A stretch of DNA of 64,000 nt from Cytophagales bacterium (GTDB lineage: Bacteria; Bacteroidota; Bacteroidia; Cytophagales; Bernardetiaceae), in contig JAAFJX010000010.1 in NCBI GenBank assembly GCA_013299045.1, positions 62,001 to 126,000 of the forward strand, written 5' to 3'. The first letter of the stretch is position 1. Every line of letters starts with the position of its first letter. The notes below the pieces were generated by a model. That model saw only the letters and a list, made by a program, of their open reading frames with translations. It was not told where the DNA came from and ran no database searches. The translations under genes and the position numbers were made by a program. Below are positions 26,174 to 36,251 of the stretch, piece after piece.

Positions 26174-29100
26174 TTACTCCTTGATAACTTTGGTAGTGTA
26201 AATGCTGCCCTCTGTTGTGATGCGAACGGCATACATACCATTGGCTAAAGCGCCCATATCCAACTGAACAGTTTGTGCTGTGCCATTGGCAGTGCTTTCT
26301 TTCGCCTGCAATACGCGACCAAGTTCGTCTATGAGTTCTACACGTACACCGCCTTTCAAATCTGTTGGCAAGGTAATGAAGAAATCCTTCTGCGTTGGGT
26401 TAGGATAGAACTTGAAACCAGCCTTTTGAGCGTCTTCGCTTTCATCGTCCATACCCAAAACAGACAACACAAAACGAATGTTGCTACTTTCGGTGCTGCA
26501 ACCACCCACTCCCCAAACAGCTTTGTAATTGCCATTTTTTGTTGGTGTAATCGTCGCTTTGCCCGCAAATTCTGGTACTTCCTCGCCGTTCAAGAACCAC
26601 TTGATGTCCGTGCTAGTTGAGCCGTCCGAAGCCTTCACAGTCAGTTCGTTAAAGCCTGTGCCTACAATCTTTACACTCGGAATAAGCACACGGGTAATGA
26701 CGATTTCGCCACTTGTGCCAGTGCAACCACCATTGTTGATAAGAACCGTAAACACACCTGTTTTGCCTGTTTCTAGCGTATTGGTGCTTGTTATGGCCTC
26801 GCGCCTGCCGTTTCTGAACCACTCGTAAGTAGCGCCAGATACGCTCGGTGCGCTCAGTTCCGTTGTGCCACTTGGGCATATCTCGGTGCTTGAAGCAGAA
26901 ATATCTATGCTAGAAGGCAGTTCGCCAAACTTGACATTGCTTTCTGCTGAAGCCGAGCAGCCGTTTCTTGTAACAACAAGGGTATAAATGCCTGAAGCGT
27001 TTACTGGCAAGCTAGAGCCTGTGCCAGCCAAAGCGCTGCCCAAGAACCACTCGTAAGTAGCATCTGCAAATGTTTTGGCATTCAATGAGCCGCCTGCACA
27101 AATCGTTGTGGCAGAACCTTCCAGAATCTTCGCTTCTGGCTTGTAGTTCAAGACCACCCGCACCGCCGTTGAACCCGCAAAGCAACCATTAGATGTTACA
27201 CTCATGGTGTAAGAACCTGATTTTGTGGCCGTAAAGCTAGGCGTAGTGGTGGTTGCAACCGCCATGTTATTCAAGAACCAAGTGTAGCTAGCGCCCGCAA
27301 TGGATTCTGCCGAGAGCAAATAACTATTGGTACAAGAAAACTGCGTTTTGCTGCCAAGAAGAACTGCAGTAGGCAATGACTTGACTTTCACCGTAACAGA
27401 AACACGTGGCTTGCTTTCGTAGCCTTCGCCTTTGGCTGTTACCCAGTACATTTTGTCTGCAAAGAGCTGACCTGTGTTAAACACACTACCAGAGAACGGT
27501 TTGCCTGTGGTGGGGTCTAAAACTGGGGTTTCTGCCGTAGCGCTTTCGTACCAGTAGAACTCACCAGATTTGTGGAAAGCGGTAGCCGTCATCAAACCAT
27601 TGCTGCCTAAGCAAGCGTCTTGCGTTACAACAACCGTTGGCTTAATTGGATACGTGAAATCGTCATCGTCGTCTGATGGGTGAGATTTCTCTGAACCAAA
27701 CTTTGTAATAATCATGTAGAAATAGCGCGTATCAGACTCCAAGCCCATTTCGTCAATGTACTGAATCAGACTGGTAAACTGTGCAGGAACAGTCGCTACT
27801 AAGCCATAAGCACCATCAACGCCTTTCTTGCGGTAAATTTCATAACCTGTTTCCGAGCTAGACGCATCACACCAGTTTACTTCCATCTTGTTGATGTCCA
27901 AACCTTTTACCCAAATGCAAGGAGGCGAAGGGGGGGCGGCGAAAGAAGCACCTACTGGAGCAGACGTACCAACAGTTACGGTAAACGAACAGGTACTGCT
28001 ATTACCAGCAGCATCGGTCGCTTGATAAGTAATGTTAGTTACACCAAGTGGAAATACCGAACCTGAAACAAGGCCAGCCGTTTGCGTAACAGTAGGGACA
28101 GCCGTACAGTTATCCGTAGCAGTTGCAGCGGTAAAAGTAGCCACCGCAGCCACAGCACTAACCACAACCACATTGGCTGGGCAAGTGATAACAGGTGCTG
28201 TATTATCCACACGGTTCACGTTGAACGTACAGTTTGAAGCATTGCCGCTTGCATCTGTTGCCGTTAAGGTTACCACTGTAGTACCAGTGCCTGAAACAGC
28301 AGTTCCTGCTACAGGACTTTGTGTTACCACGATAGAACCTACAGGTGTACAGTTATCAGACAAGCCAGTCGCTAAGGCTGTATAACTAGGAATTGTTGCA
28401 TTACAAGTTGCATTCAGCGTGAGGGTCTGCGTCGCAGGGCAAGTAATTGTAGGTGCTGTTACATCGCCTATCGTTACTGTGAACGCTGATACAGTAGAAA
28501 CGCAACCTGTTGTGCTGTTTCTTACAGTCAAGTTGAAGTTGTAAGTGCCTGCCGCTGTGCCAACTGGTACTGCTACCGAAATTGGCGAAGCAGGAAGCGC
28601 TGCATTGACGATGGCCACAAAACCTGGCATAGGCGTAGGTGCTACTGTGCTCAAAGAGTACTGGTTAGGTGAACCTGTAGTAGCCGAATAGCCTAAGTTG
28701 AACGACGTAGCGCCTGTACAAACTGAACTTAACGCGGAGAGCGTGATAGTTGGTATAGGGTTTACGGTCATCGTAATTGCTGTAGAAGTGGCGCTTGCAG
28801 GCGAAGGACAAGCCGCGTTAGAGGTCATCACCACGCGAATTTGGTCGCCATTAGCGAGCGTTGTAGAGGTGAAAGTAGAAGCAACTGCACCTACAATATT
28901 CACACCGTTCAACTGCCACTGATAGGTAGGTGCTGCACCACCATTTGTAGGCGTAGCTGTGAATGTTACACTGGTGCCTGCACAAATTGCGCCAGCCGGA
29001 ACTGCTGCAATTGTTACGGACGGGGTTACAACAGGGTTTACAGTCATTGTAATAGCTGTAGAAGTAGCGCTTGCAGGCGAAGCACAAGCATCGCTAGAAG

Positions 29101-32100
29101 TCATTACAACCCGAATCTGGTCGCCGTTGGCCAACGTTGTAGAGGTGAAAGTAGAGGCTACTGCACCTACGATATTCACTCCATTAAGCTGCCACTGGTA
29201 GGTAGGTGTTGCACCACCATTGGTAGGCGTGGCCGTGAAGGTTACACTTGTACCCGCACAAATTGCGCCAGCCGGAACTGCTGCAATCGTTACTGATGGC
29301 ACCAAACTAGCAGTTACTGTAATTGTAAGCGCTGGAGAGGTAGCGGTAGTAGGCGACGCACAAGGGTTACTAGAGGTCATTATAACACGGATTTGGTCGC
29401 CAGCTACGAGTGTAGCAGTAGAATAAGTAGAGCCTACAGCGCCAACAATATTCACACCGTTCAACTGCCACTGATAAGTAGGCGTTGTGCCACCATTAGT
29501 AGGGTTAGCCGTGAAAGTTACATTTGTACCTGCGCAAATGGTTGTGCCTGGAGAGGCAGTAGCAGTTACCGAAGGTGTTACGGCCGGGTTCACAGTCATG
29601 GCGATGCTGGCTGGGTTACAAGGTGTGCCGCCAGTAGTTTTATCAATAACAATGTTATTGATAGCTACCGAAGGGTCTGTGCCCACGCCGTCGTCGTTGT
29701 TTTGCCAAATAAAGCCTATTCTTGCATTTGTTTTGCCTTCAAAAGCAGCAGGCAGAGCAGCGCTATAGGCTGTCCAACGACCTTGCGTACTAGGACAAAC
29801 AGGTGCAGTCAATGTAGCAGTAAGGGTACTCCATGATGTACCATCAAAAATTACAACAGAAGCACGGTCATTTGGAGCCGCACCATTCGCTATGTAATTA
29901 AATTTCAGGGTCATGCCTGTGTGTGCCGTTGTATTAATGTTGCCAGACTCTGCACGACGGTTCGTTTGTGGGCAGAAAAGTAAGCCACAAAGACCACCAG
30001 CATCATAACTTGCACCACCGCCAGGATTAAACACAGAAGTTATGTGCAGGGTTTCGTCGTTGTTATTGGCCACGCCGCAACCTGTTGGTGCTACGCCACC
30101 CTCATCATCATCTACCTGCCAGAAGTTAGGGTCTGCGCCTTCTGCTCCTGTAGAGGTGTTGAGCGTCCATGTAGCTGCACCAGACTCAAAGTCTTCGGTG
30201 TAAACTGTAGTTATAGTAGCACCAGAAGTTACAACAACCGAAACTACATCGCCAGAGGCCAGTGTGGTGGTGGTATAAGTAGCTGTTGCGCTGTTCTGAA
30301 CAGTTATGCCATTTATCTTGAACTCGTAGTTTGTACCGCCAGTAGCTGTAAATGTTACAGATTGGCCAGCGCAAATGATGTTGTCTGCGTCCGAAGAAGT
30401 GAGCGTACAAGAAAGTGCCAAACAAGAAACTGGGGCAGTAAACAAAGAAGCGGTTGTGCGCGTACAAGCACCAGCAGCAGAGAAAGCAGCCGTTGTACTA
30501 ACTGCCAAACCGTTTGCCGTTAAACCTACCAAAGTAACCGTTTGCGGGCTAGAAGTAATAGGGAAAGACTGACCGTTTACATCAAGCGTACCTGTACAAG
30601 GAGGGTTCACGTAAGTAACTATTACTTGCTGCGTGTAAGTGTTTGTTGCAGGTACACAAGCGGTTTGTGCGCCAGCTGCGAGCAAGGAAATGTTACAAGC
30701 GTTGGTAGAGCCTGAAAGCGTGAAGTTATAAGGATTCTCGTCGCAATCGTTGTTGTTGAAAGTAACGTTTCCTGAAAACGCTGCTGAGCTACCGCAAGTA
30801 GGATTAAAGGTGATGGTGAATGTGCCCGTAGAGCCAGCAGCAATGCTTGCAGGAGGAGCTACGCCGCTAAATCCAGTACCAGTAACCGTAAAACCAGATA
30901 AGTTCAAAGCAGAACCACCCGTGTTAGCAATGGTGAAGGTTCTAGTAATTGGCGTGCCAGTATTGGTAGCACCAAAGGCATAAGCGCCGCCGTCAGGTAC
31001 GTTTACCGAAGACTCTGTAACACCAATTTCAGGCGGAGTAGTCCCATTTACACGGACGTTATCAACATAAATGTTGTTGCCAAATGCATTGGTAATTCTG
31101 AAACGGAAACGCAAATTGCGGTCTGCACCACCACATGGGTTTACAAACGAAGACAAATCTACAGTTTCTGTGCGCCACTCGGCTGGGCCAGATGGGAAGA
31201 AGTTGGAGGTAAGCGCTGCCCTTGTGGCCAACCCTGTGTTGGAGGTCTTGTCATAAGATGCAGTCGCCGAATAAGTAGCACCACAGTCCGTAGAAACGTT
31301 TACACGGAGGCGGTCGTTAGTAACCCCATCAAATGGTGCGTGAGCCACGTCAAAGACGAGCTGAACGCCAGTAGAACCAGCAGGAATCGTGATGACAGGT
31401 GTAAACAAATCGTCGTTATCGCCTGTACCAGGAGTATATGAAAAAGTGTACTCACCAGCAGCTTGGCCTGTAGAACCATCTATTTGAGTTATGTTAGCAC
31501 CGACCCAAGTAGGGCACTGACCACCATTTGTAATAGACCAGAATGCTGGAGGGAACACTTCGCCTGCAAAGCTCTCGGAGTAAGGAATAGGGAAACCGTT
31601 GATGTAAAAGCTGTTTTGAGACTCATCCATCGTGGTATTAGGGTCTGCCACACCGTTTGGAAGCGTAGAAAACGCTCTGAATGTGTGCGCACCATTGCTC
31701 AAACCAGTGATAATAGGGAGAGTCTGGTTAAAAGTAGAACCGGGAGTCAAAGAACCTGCCCAGTTGAAGGTCAGGATAGCACCGCCGTCCAACTGGTAGT
31801 TAATAACCGCACTTGTGAGGTTAGATGTACCAAAGTTCTTGATAGTTACTTGTGGGGTGATAGAGGTGCCGCAAATAACGCCGCTTGGAGCTAAAACTTC
31901 TGTAATGGAAGCATCGCTCGCAAAAGGTGGAATACAAGCTACGGACTGCAACAAGGATTTTCGGCGCGGACTACTTTCTAAAACAGCTCGCATACGAGAA
32001 CGCTGGTCTATGGTAAAAATATTCATACAAGCGTCATCGGTATAATCCATGTAGTTTTCTATCATGTCATTACCAGGCCCAGGGCATGAGTTCGCACCAA

Positions 32101-33055
32101 CTGGGCAGCCAAAGTTTTCACTGGCAGCCATAGGGGTATCTGCACAGAAGTCATCATCAACACAATCGGGATTATCTGCCCAGATGTGAACTAAGCCCAA
32201 CCAGTGCCCCACTTCGTGTGTAGCTGTACGACCTCCGTTGTAAGGTGCGCCAGCCACGAGTTGAGGCGTAGAAGTTTTATTGACATCGCCCACTGACCTG
32301 AAATCAAATACAAGACCATCTGTATTCGCTGTTTGTGCGGTACAAGGCATACCGTGCATCGTTGCCTGTGGAAACTGCGCATAGCCCAATATACCACCAG
32401 CTATTTCTGTAATCCAGATGTTCAAATATTGGTCTGTAGAGTAGCCGCGTGTGGCACTACCAGCTACTGCGCTAGTCCATGGTTTAATAGTCCCGTCTAT
32501 GTGCCCGGTGGTGTGAGGGTGCGCCAAAAAGCCACCTGTTGTACGATTGATGCGGTTTACACCATCTTCGCCACCTGGGAAAGCCGAGCCGTCTGGTCTG
32601 CGCTTGGCTAAGCAGAACTCTATGCGTGTATCTGCACCTACCGGATTGGTATTGAAGCCATCTGTGCCAGCCATACGGCGGAAGTCTTCATTCAACACAG
32701 TTATCTGGTCGCGGAGTTGGGCATAAGGAATGTTATAATTTGTACCTACAGCTTCGCCGTTGTGAATGATGTGAAACACAACAGGAATGGTATAAACCGC
32801 CCCTATCGTGAACATGGTTGCCTCTTTTTTCTTTTTTTCTTCAATGATTTCGGCAATCCATTTTTCAAAATAAGCGCGTTCGTCAAAACCCCTGACACCA
32901 GGAGATGACAAACGGCGCGCACTATCTACTTTCATAGTAGCGCAACGCCGTTCGTGGAGAGGGAGTTTGCCGTGGTCATGCCCTGCATGCCCTTGTGCCA
33001 TTGCGGACAACAGAGGCAGGCAGCACAGCCAGAGCAAGAGTAATTTTCTCAACAT
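26174..33055 (-). CDS. Giant secreted M43 (pappalysin-type) metalloprotease with Ig/HYR/FN3 domains and T9SS sorting domain
   Basis: The 2293-residue protein has a signal peptide (1-21) and a short pro-region with Cys38 in ERRCATMKVD, a possible cysteine switch. The metzincin domain (about 88-370) has HEVGHWLGLVH (zinc ligands His280, His284, His290) and the Met-turn NYMDYTDD (Met336). CARDB-like (~378-475), jelly-roll (~490-675) and ASPM/choice-of-anchor (~676-800) domains come next, then Ig-like domains including three near-identical 92-residue units (~1157-1432). HYR (~1530-1695), FN3 (~1708-1805) and more Ig-like units (~1885-2190) follow. The end (YPNPTQKDFF to the C-terminal KVIKE) is a type A T9SS sorting domain. 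It is probably an adhesive surface or released protease. Confidence 0.93.
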   Translation of the reverse strand: MLRKLLLLWLCCLPLLSAMAQGHAGHDHGKLPLHERRCATMKVDSARRLSSPGVRGFDERAYFEKWIAEIIEEKKKKEATMFTIGAVYTIPVVFHIIHNGEAVGTNYNIPYAQLRDQITVLNEDFRRMAGTDGFNTNPVGADTRIEFCLAKRRPDGSAFPGGEDGVNRINRTTGGFLAHPHTTGHIDGTIKPWTSAVAGSATRGYSTDQYLNIWITEIAGGILGYAQFPQATMHGMPCTAQTANTDGLVFDFRSVGDVNKTSTPQLVAGAPYNGGRTATHEVGHWLGLVHIWADNPDCVDDDFCADTPMAASENFGCPVGANSCPGPGNDMIENYMDYTDDACMNIFTIDQRSRMRAVLESSPRRKSLLQSVACIPPFASDASITEVLAPSGVICGTSITPQVTIKNFGTSNLTSAVINYQLDGGAILTFNWAGSLTPGSTFNQTLPIITGLSNGAHTFRAFSTLPNGVADPNTTMDESQNSFYINGFPIPYSESFAGEVFPPAFWSITNGGQCPTWVGANITQIDGSTGQAAGEYTFSYTPGTGDNDDLFTPVITIPAGSTGVQLVFDVAHAPFDGVTNDRLRVNVSTDCGATYSATASYDKTSNTGLATRAALTSNFFPSGPAEWRTETVDLSSFVNPCGGADRNLRFRFRITNAFGNNIYVDNVRVNGTTPPEIGVTESSVNVPDGGAYAFGATNTGTPITRTFTIANTGGSALNLSGFTVTGTGFSGVAPPASIAAGSTGTFTITFNPTCGSSAAFSGNVTFNNNDCDENPYNFTLSGSTNACNISLLAAGAQTACVPATNTYTQQVIVTYVNPPCTGTLDVNGQSFPITSSPQTVTLVGLTANGLAVSTTAAFSAAGACTRTTASLFTAPVSCLALSCTLTSSDADNIICAGQSVTFTATGGTNYEFKINGITVQNSATATYTTTTLASGDVVSVVVTSGATITTVYTEDFESGAATWTLNTSTGAEGADPNFWQVDDDEGGVAPTGCGVANNNDETLHITSVFNPGGGASYDAGGLCGLLFCPQTNRRAESGNINTTAHTGMTLKFNYIANGAAPNDRASVVIFDGTSWSTLTATLTAPVCPSTQGRWTAYSAALPAAFEGKTNARIGFIWQNNDDGVGTDPSVAINNIVIDKTTGGTPCNPASIAMTVNPAVTPSVTATASPGTTICAGTNVTFTANPTNGGTTPTYQWQLNGVNIVGAVGSTYSTATLVAGDQIRVIMTSSNPCASPTTATSPALTITVTASLVPSVTIAAVPAGAICAGTSVTFTATPTNGGATPTYQWQLNGVNIVGAVASTFTSTTLANGDQIRVVMTSSDACASPASATSTAITMTVNPVVTPSVTIAAVPAGAICAGTSVTFTATPTNGGAAPTYQWQLNGVNIVGAVASTFTSTTLANGDQIRVVMTSNAACPSPASATSTAITMTVNPIPTITLSALSSVCTGATSFNLGYSATTGSPNQYSLSTVAPTPMPGFVAIVNAALPASPISVAVPVGTAAGTYNFNLTVRNSTTGCVSTVSAFTVTIGDVTAPTITCPATQTLTLNATCNATIPSYTALATGLSDNCTPVGSIVVTQSPVAGTAVSGTGTTVVTLTATDASGNASNCTFNVNRVDNTAPVITCPANVVVVSAVAAVATFTAATATDNCTAVPTVTQTAGLVSGSVFPLGVTNITYQATDAAGNSSTCSFTVTVGTSAPVGASFAAPPSPPCIWVKGLDINKMEVNWCDASSSETGYEIYRKKGVDGAYGLVATVPAQFTSLIQYIDEMGLESDTRYFYMIITKFGSEKSHPSDDDDDFTYPIKPTVVVTQDACLGSNGLMTATAFHKSGEFYWYESATAETPVLDPTTGKPFSGSVFNTGQLFADKMYWVTAKGEGYESKPRVSVTVKVKSLPTAVLLGSKTQFSCTNSYLLSAESIAGASYTWFLNNMAVATTTTPSFTATKSGSYTMSVTSNGCFAGSTAVRVVLNYKPEAKILEGSATTICAGGSLNAKTFADATYEWFLGSALAGTGSSLPVNASGIYTLVVTRNGCSASAESNVKFGELPSSIDISASSTEICPSGTTELSAPSVSGATYEWFRNGRREAITSTNTLETGKTGVFTVLINNGGCTGTSGEIVITRVLIPSVKIVGTGFNELTVKASDGSTSTDIKWFLNGEEVPEFAGKATITPTKNGNYKAVWGVGGCSTESSNIRFVLSVLGMDDESEDAQKAGFKFYPNPTQKDFFITLPTDLKGGVRVELIDELGRVLQAKESTANGTAQTVQLDMGALANGMYAVRITTEGSIYTTKVIKE
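28758..29585 (-). repeat. Three tandem 276-bp coding repeats inside the giant M43 gene
   Basis: Units 28758-29033, 29034-29309 and 29310-29585 are in phase (276 bp, 92 codons). Each encodes an Ig-like domain containing YQWQLNGVNIVGAV. The first two are very similar at DNA level, which indicates recent duplication and makes the repeat number likely to vary between strains. Confidence 0.85.
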
Positions 33056-33165
33056 AGGTTTGTGTTAGTTTTAAAGTAATTGAACTGTTTTAAAATTAAA
33101 AAAAGAATAGTATAGTTAGACACAGAACTTCGCCAACAAAAAACAACGAATTTGTTGTCAATGCA

Positions 33166-33173
33166 CAAAGATA
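33166..33173 (-). promoter_or_regulatory. -7 box for the giant M43 gene
   Basis: On the minus strand TATCTTTG fits TAnnTTTG exactly, about 110 bases upstream of the start codon. No TTG was found at the expected -33 distance. Confidence 0.45.
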
Positions 33174-33312
33174 AGAAGATTATGAATAAATTTAAGAATG
33201 CTTGTACTTTTTTTTATAAAAGACTCGCTTGACTTCAAAATAATTTTGTTTTACGAGCGTTTTTGGGCAAATCGTTCTGTTATAGGCCCAAAGCATAAGC
33301 GCGGAAGCCTTT

Positions 33313-34572
33313 TTACAAGCGCCCATCTACACGTGGGTTCGTCCAGAAGGATTTGATGTCAAACACCACAGATTCCTTGTTTATGAGTCTTTCCAGTGTT
33401 AATTCTTTGAAAGCATCATGTGCTACGGCCAAGATAACGGCATCATAACTTCCTGCCAAATCGGGAATCAAGCCCAAGCCATATTCGTGCTCTAGTTCCT
33501 TGGCATCGGCACAGGGGTCATAAATGGATACTTCTATGCCAAATTCTCTCAGTTCATGCACCACATCCACCACTTTAGTATTCCGAATATCGGGGCAGTT
33601 TTCTTTGAAAGTGATGCCTAGTACTAATACTTTTGCATTTTTTATATTAATGCTGCGGTTTATCATCATTTTAACAACTTTACCGGCCACGAACGCGCCC
33701 ATGTTGTCATTGATGCGGCGGCCTGCCAAAATTACTTGGGGGTGATAACCCAAACTTTCGGCTTTATAGGTGAGATAGTAAGGGTCAACGCCAATACAAT
33801 GCCCACCTACTAGGCCTGGACGGAAGGGCAAAAAGTTCCATTTTGTGCCGGCAGCCTCAAGTACTTCTACAGTATCTAAGCCCATGCGGTCAAAAATAAG
33901 CGCTAGCTCATTGACGAAAGCAATGTTCAGGTCTCTTTGTGCATTTTCAATAACCTTGCAAGCCTCGGCTACACGGATACTTGATGCTCTGTAAATACCC
34001 GCTTCTATGATTGTTTGGTAAACAAGCACCAGTTTATCGGCTACATCGGGCGTGCTACCACTCACTACTTTACGAATTTTTGTCAGCGTTCTGTTTTTGT
34101 CGCCTGGATTCACCCGTTCAGGCGAGTAACCCGCAAAAAAATCATGATTAAATTTTAGCCCGCTTATGTTTTCTAGAATAGGAATACACTCTTCTTCCGT
34201 ACAGCCTGGAAAAACAGTGGACTCATAAACCACTATGTCTTGAGGCTTCAGGGCGCGGCCTACGGTTGTGCTGGCGGAATATAATGGCCTTAGGTCAGGA
34301 GTTTTGGCCGAACTCACTGGAGTAGGCACGGTAACGATAAAAATATTGGCGCGCTTGAGTTCGGCCTCTTGCGTGGTTAATAAAAGGTGTTGAGAAGCTA
34401 GAATAGCCTCTGGCTCAACTTCCCGGGTGCGGTCATAACCTTTTTGTAACTCTTTGATTCGTTCTGGCATAATATCAAAGCCCACCGTAGGAAAATGCTT
34501 GCCAAATTCTACCGCCAAAGGCAAACCTACATAGCCCAAACCAATAACTGCAATTCTAACACCCTCAAGCAT
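33313..34572 (-). CDS. Nucleotide-sugar dehydrogenase (TviB/WbpO-type UDP-N-acetylhexosamine dehydrogenase)
   Basis: This 419-residue enzyme of the UDP-glucose/GDP-mannose dehydrogenase family has the NAD-binding GLGYVGLP (residues 11-18), the catalytic Cys259 in GGHCIGVDPYY and the C-terminal UDP-binding domain (GITFKENCPDIRNTK). The sequence around VVYESTVFPGCTEEECIP is closest to the TviB/WbpO subgroup, which oxidises UDP-GlcNAc or UDP-GalNAc to the uronic acid for surface polysaccharides. No glycosyltransferase or epimerase neighbour confirms the substrate. The frame opens at 34596, but the ATG at 34572 puts the Rossmann fold at the normal distance. It lies 40 bases after the HMG-CoA lyase gene and may be read with it. 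Confidence 0.88.
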   Translation of the reverse strand: MLEGVRIAVIGLGYVGLPLAVEFGKHFPTVGFDIMPERIKELQKGYDRTREVEPEAILASQHLLLTTQEAELKRANIFIVTVPTPVSSAKTPDLRPLYSASTTVGRALKPQDIVVYESTVFPGCTEEECIPILENISGLKFNHDFFAGYSPERVNPGDKNRTLTKIRKVVSGSTPDVADKLVLVYQTIIEAGIYRASSIRVAEACKVIENAQRDLNIAFVNELALIFDRMGLDTVEVLEAAGTKWNFLPFRPGLVGGHCIGVDPYYLTYKAESLGYHPQVILAGRRINDNMGAFVAGKVVKMMINRSINIKNAKVLVLGITFKENCPDIRNTKVVDVVHELREFGIEVSIYDPCADAKELEHEYGLGLIPDLAGSYDAVILAVAHDAFKELTLERLINKESVVFDIKSFWTNPRVDGRL

Positions 34573-34612
34573 ATTTTTTTTTATCAAAAAGTGCATTCAA
34601 ATTCATAGCAGG

Positions 34613-35488
34613 CTACAAACTGTGTGCGTGTGTATTATCCTGAAAAACAAAAGAACTCATTTTATAGGCTTCGCCAAAAGCACCTTCATCTATGCCCAAA
34701 TCAATATTTTTACTTCTGAAGTAAGCTACAAGCGCTTCGGTTGGCAAATTGCCGGTTAGGTCGTCTGTGGCCATAGGACAACCACCAAAACCACGCATAG
34801 CACCATCAAAACGCCTACAGCCCGCTTCGTAAGCAGCTTTAATTTTTTCGGTAACGCGCTGCGGAACAGAATGAAAATGCGCACCTATTTCTAGGTGTGG
34901 GAAGGCTGGCAGTAGTGTTTCATACAAGTTTGTAATAAGCCCAGGCTCGGCTACGCCTGTGGTGTCCGAGAGAGAAACGACCTCCACTTTGAGTGCATCT
35001 AGTTTATGCACAAAGTCGCCTACCATGTTGGGATTATAAGCCTCATTGTATGGATTGCCGAAACCCATTGAAATATAGACAATCAAGGTTTTGTTATGTT
35101 TGAGACAAAGGTCTTGGAGTGCTTCCAAGAGTTCCATTGACTCTGCTATGCTCTTGTTGGTGTTGCGTTTTTGGAAGGTTTCGGAAACCGACAGAGGAAA
35201 GCCCAGATATTTGATGCGTTCGTAAGTAGCAGCCTGCTCAGCCCCCTTTAGATTGGCCACTATAGCCAATAGTTTTGTTGAACTAGGATGAAGCTGTGCC
35301 AAAACCTCAGCCGTATCGCGTAGCTGAGGAATGGCCTTGGGCGACACAAAACTACCAAAATCTAAGGTATCAAAACCAACACTTAAAAGAGCATTCAAGT
35401 ACTTTACCTTCACCTCGGTTGGAACAAACCAAGACAGCCCTTGCATAGCGTCGCGTGGGCATTCTATTATTTTAAGAGGCTTTTGCAT
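34613..35488 (-). CDS. mvaB: Hydroxymethylglutaryl-CoA lyase
   Basis: This 291-residue TIM-barrel aldolase-type lyase has ECPRDAMQG near the N-terminus (catalytic Arg and metal-binding Asp), VVSLSDTTGVAEP, GAHFHSVP (metal-binding histidines) and GFGGCPMATDDLTGNLPTE with the catalytic Cys. It splits HMG-CoA into acetyl-CoA and acetoacetate, the last step of leucine breakdown. The ATG at 35488 gives MQKPLKIIECPRDA, a normal start. The upstream intergenic region holds element A2. Confidence 0.92.
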   Translation of the reverse strand: MQKPLKIIECPRDAMQGLSWFVPTEVKVKYLNALLSVGFDTLDFGSFVSPKAIPQLRDTAEVLAQLHPSSTKLLAIVANLKGAEQAATYERIKYLGFPLSVSETFQKRNTNKSIAESMELLEALQDLCLKHNKTLIVYISMGFGNPYNEAYNPNMVGDFVHKLDALKVEVVSLSDTTGVAEPGLITNLYETLLPAFPHLEIGAHFHSVPQRVTEKIKAAYEAGCRRFDGAMRGFGGCPMATDDLTGNLPTEALVAYFRSKNIDLGIDEGAFGEAYKMSSFVFQDNTHAHSL

Positions 35489-35666
35489 TGTTTTTCTGAG
35501 TTTTTGGTGGTCTTTTTTGATGCTGCAATCTGCCTCATTATTTTCTATTTTACAAATTGCGCCTGCAAAATCCTTTCAAGGCGGCTTTTTTCTACACGCT
35601 CAGCAAGTATCTCTTCGTGTTGTTGGTCTAAAGAGATTAAAGATTTAGGGTTGTTGTGTAAAAAAA

Positions 35667-36105
35667 CAAGCTCTTAATTAACCTCTCTGAGAGATGTAAG
35701 TTTTAGGAAGCGAATAATTGTATTTTTCTAAGATAGGGGTTTTACTTTTAAAGTACGGCCAACTACGGCTATGATACGGCTATCATACGGCTATGATACG
35801 GTCGTGCTAGGGCTAAGGCCAAATAGGACAAAAGCAATTTTGAGGCATCAAGCGGGTTTGCCGCTTTATCTCTTTTTTTTGTTATTGAGTACGTCTATTG
35901 GCCTGTATTTAGCGTTAGAGAGGCGGCGGGTTTAGTGCGTAGCACCGAAGCGAAGCGAAGCCCAAAGACGAACGACCGCGAAGCGGGAACGCCCAATAAA
36001 TTATACAAAAACAATAATGCGTCTTGACAACTCAAGAGAGGTTGATTTAAGCGCTTGAGTTCGTTCAGCCCCCCCAACTCTGCGGAAAAGACGGTTTTAA
36101 TAAAC
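35667..36105 (+). repeat. Dispersed repeat family A, copy A2 (internally deleted)
   Basis: The left inverted repeat CAAGCTCTTAATTAACCTCT is at 35667-35686 and the right one ends at 36057. Three full 11-bp ACGGCTATSAT units and a degenerate fourth lie near 35764-35810, and the GC-rich core is intact. About 100 bases, including most of the 28-codon ORF, are missing after the core. The tail hairpin is broken (CCCC opposite GCGG). This copy lies between the divergent HMG-CoA lyase and fmt genes. The stretch 35489-35666 shows nothing else. Confidence 0.82.
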
Positions 36106-36251
36106 GACACCTGGCAAAAGTTTAAAATTTTGGCAATGTTTCAGGACAAGATGGCAATAAACTAGTGCAATATGTTGTATAAATATATTGTATAATTGCG
36201 TCATATAAACAACAATTTTTAAAAGATTATTCAAATAATATCTTGCTCAAT

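Noticed and set aside
28841-29296. Long antisense ORF across the tandem repeats of the giant M43 gene
   Set aside because: It is cysteine- and arginine-rich shadow coding opposite a clear secreted protein.
33330-33350. GGGTTCGTCC as a tRNA T-arm
   Set aside because: It lies in the C-terminal codons of the nucleotide-sugar dehydrogenase gene and no cloverleaf can be drawn around it.
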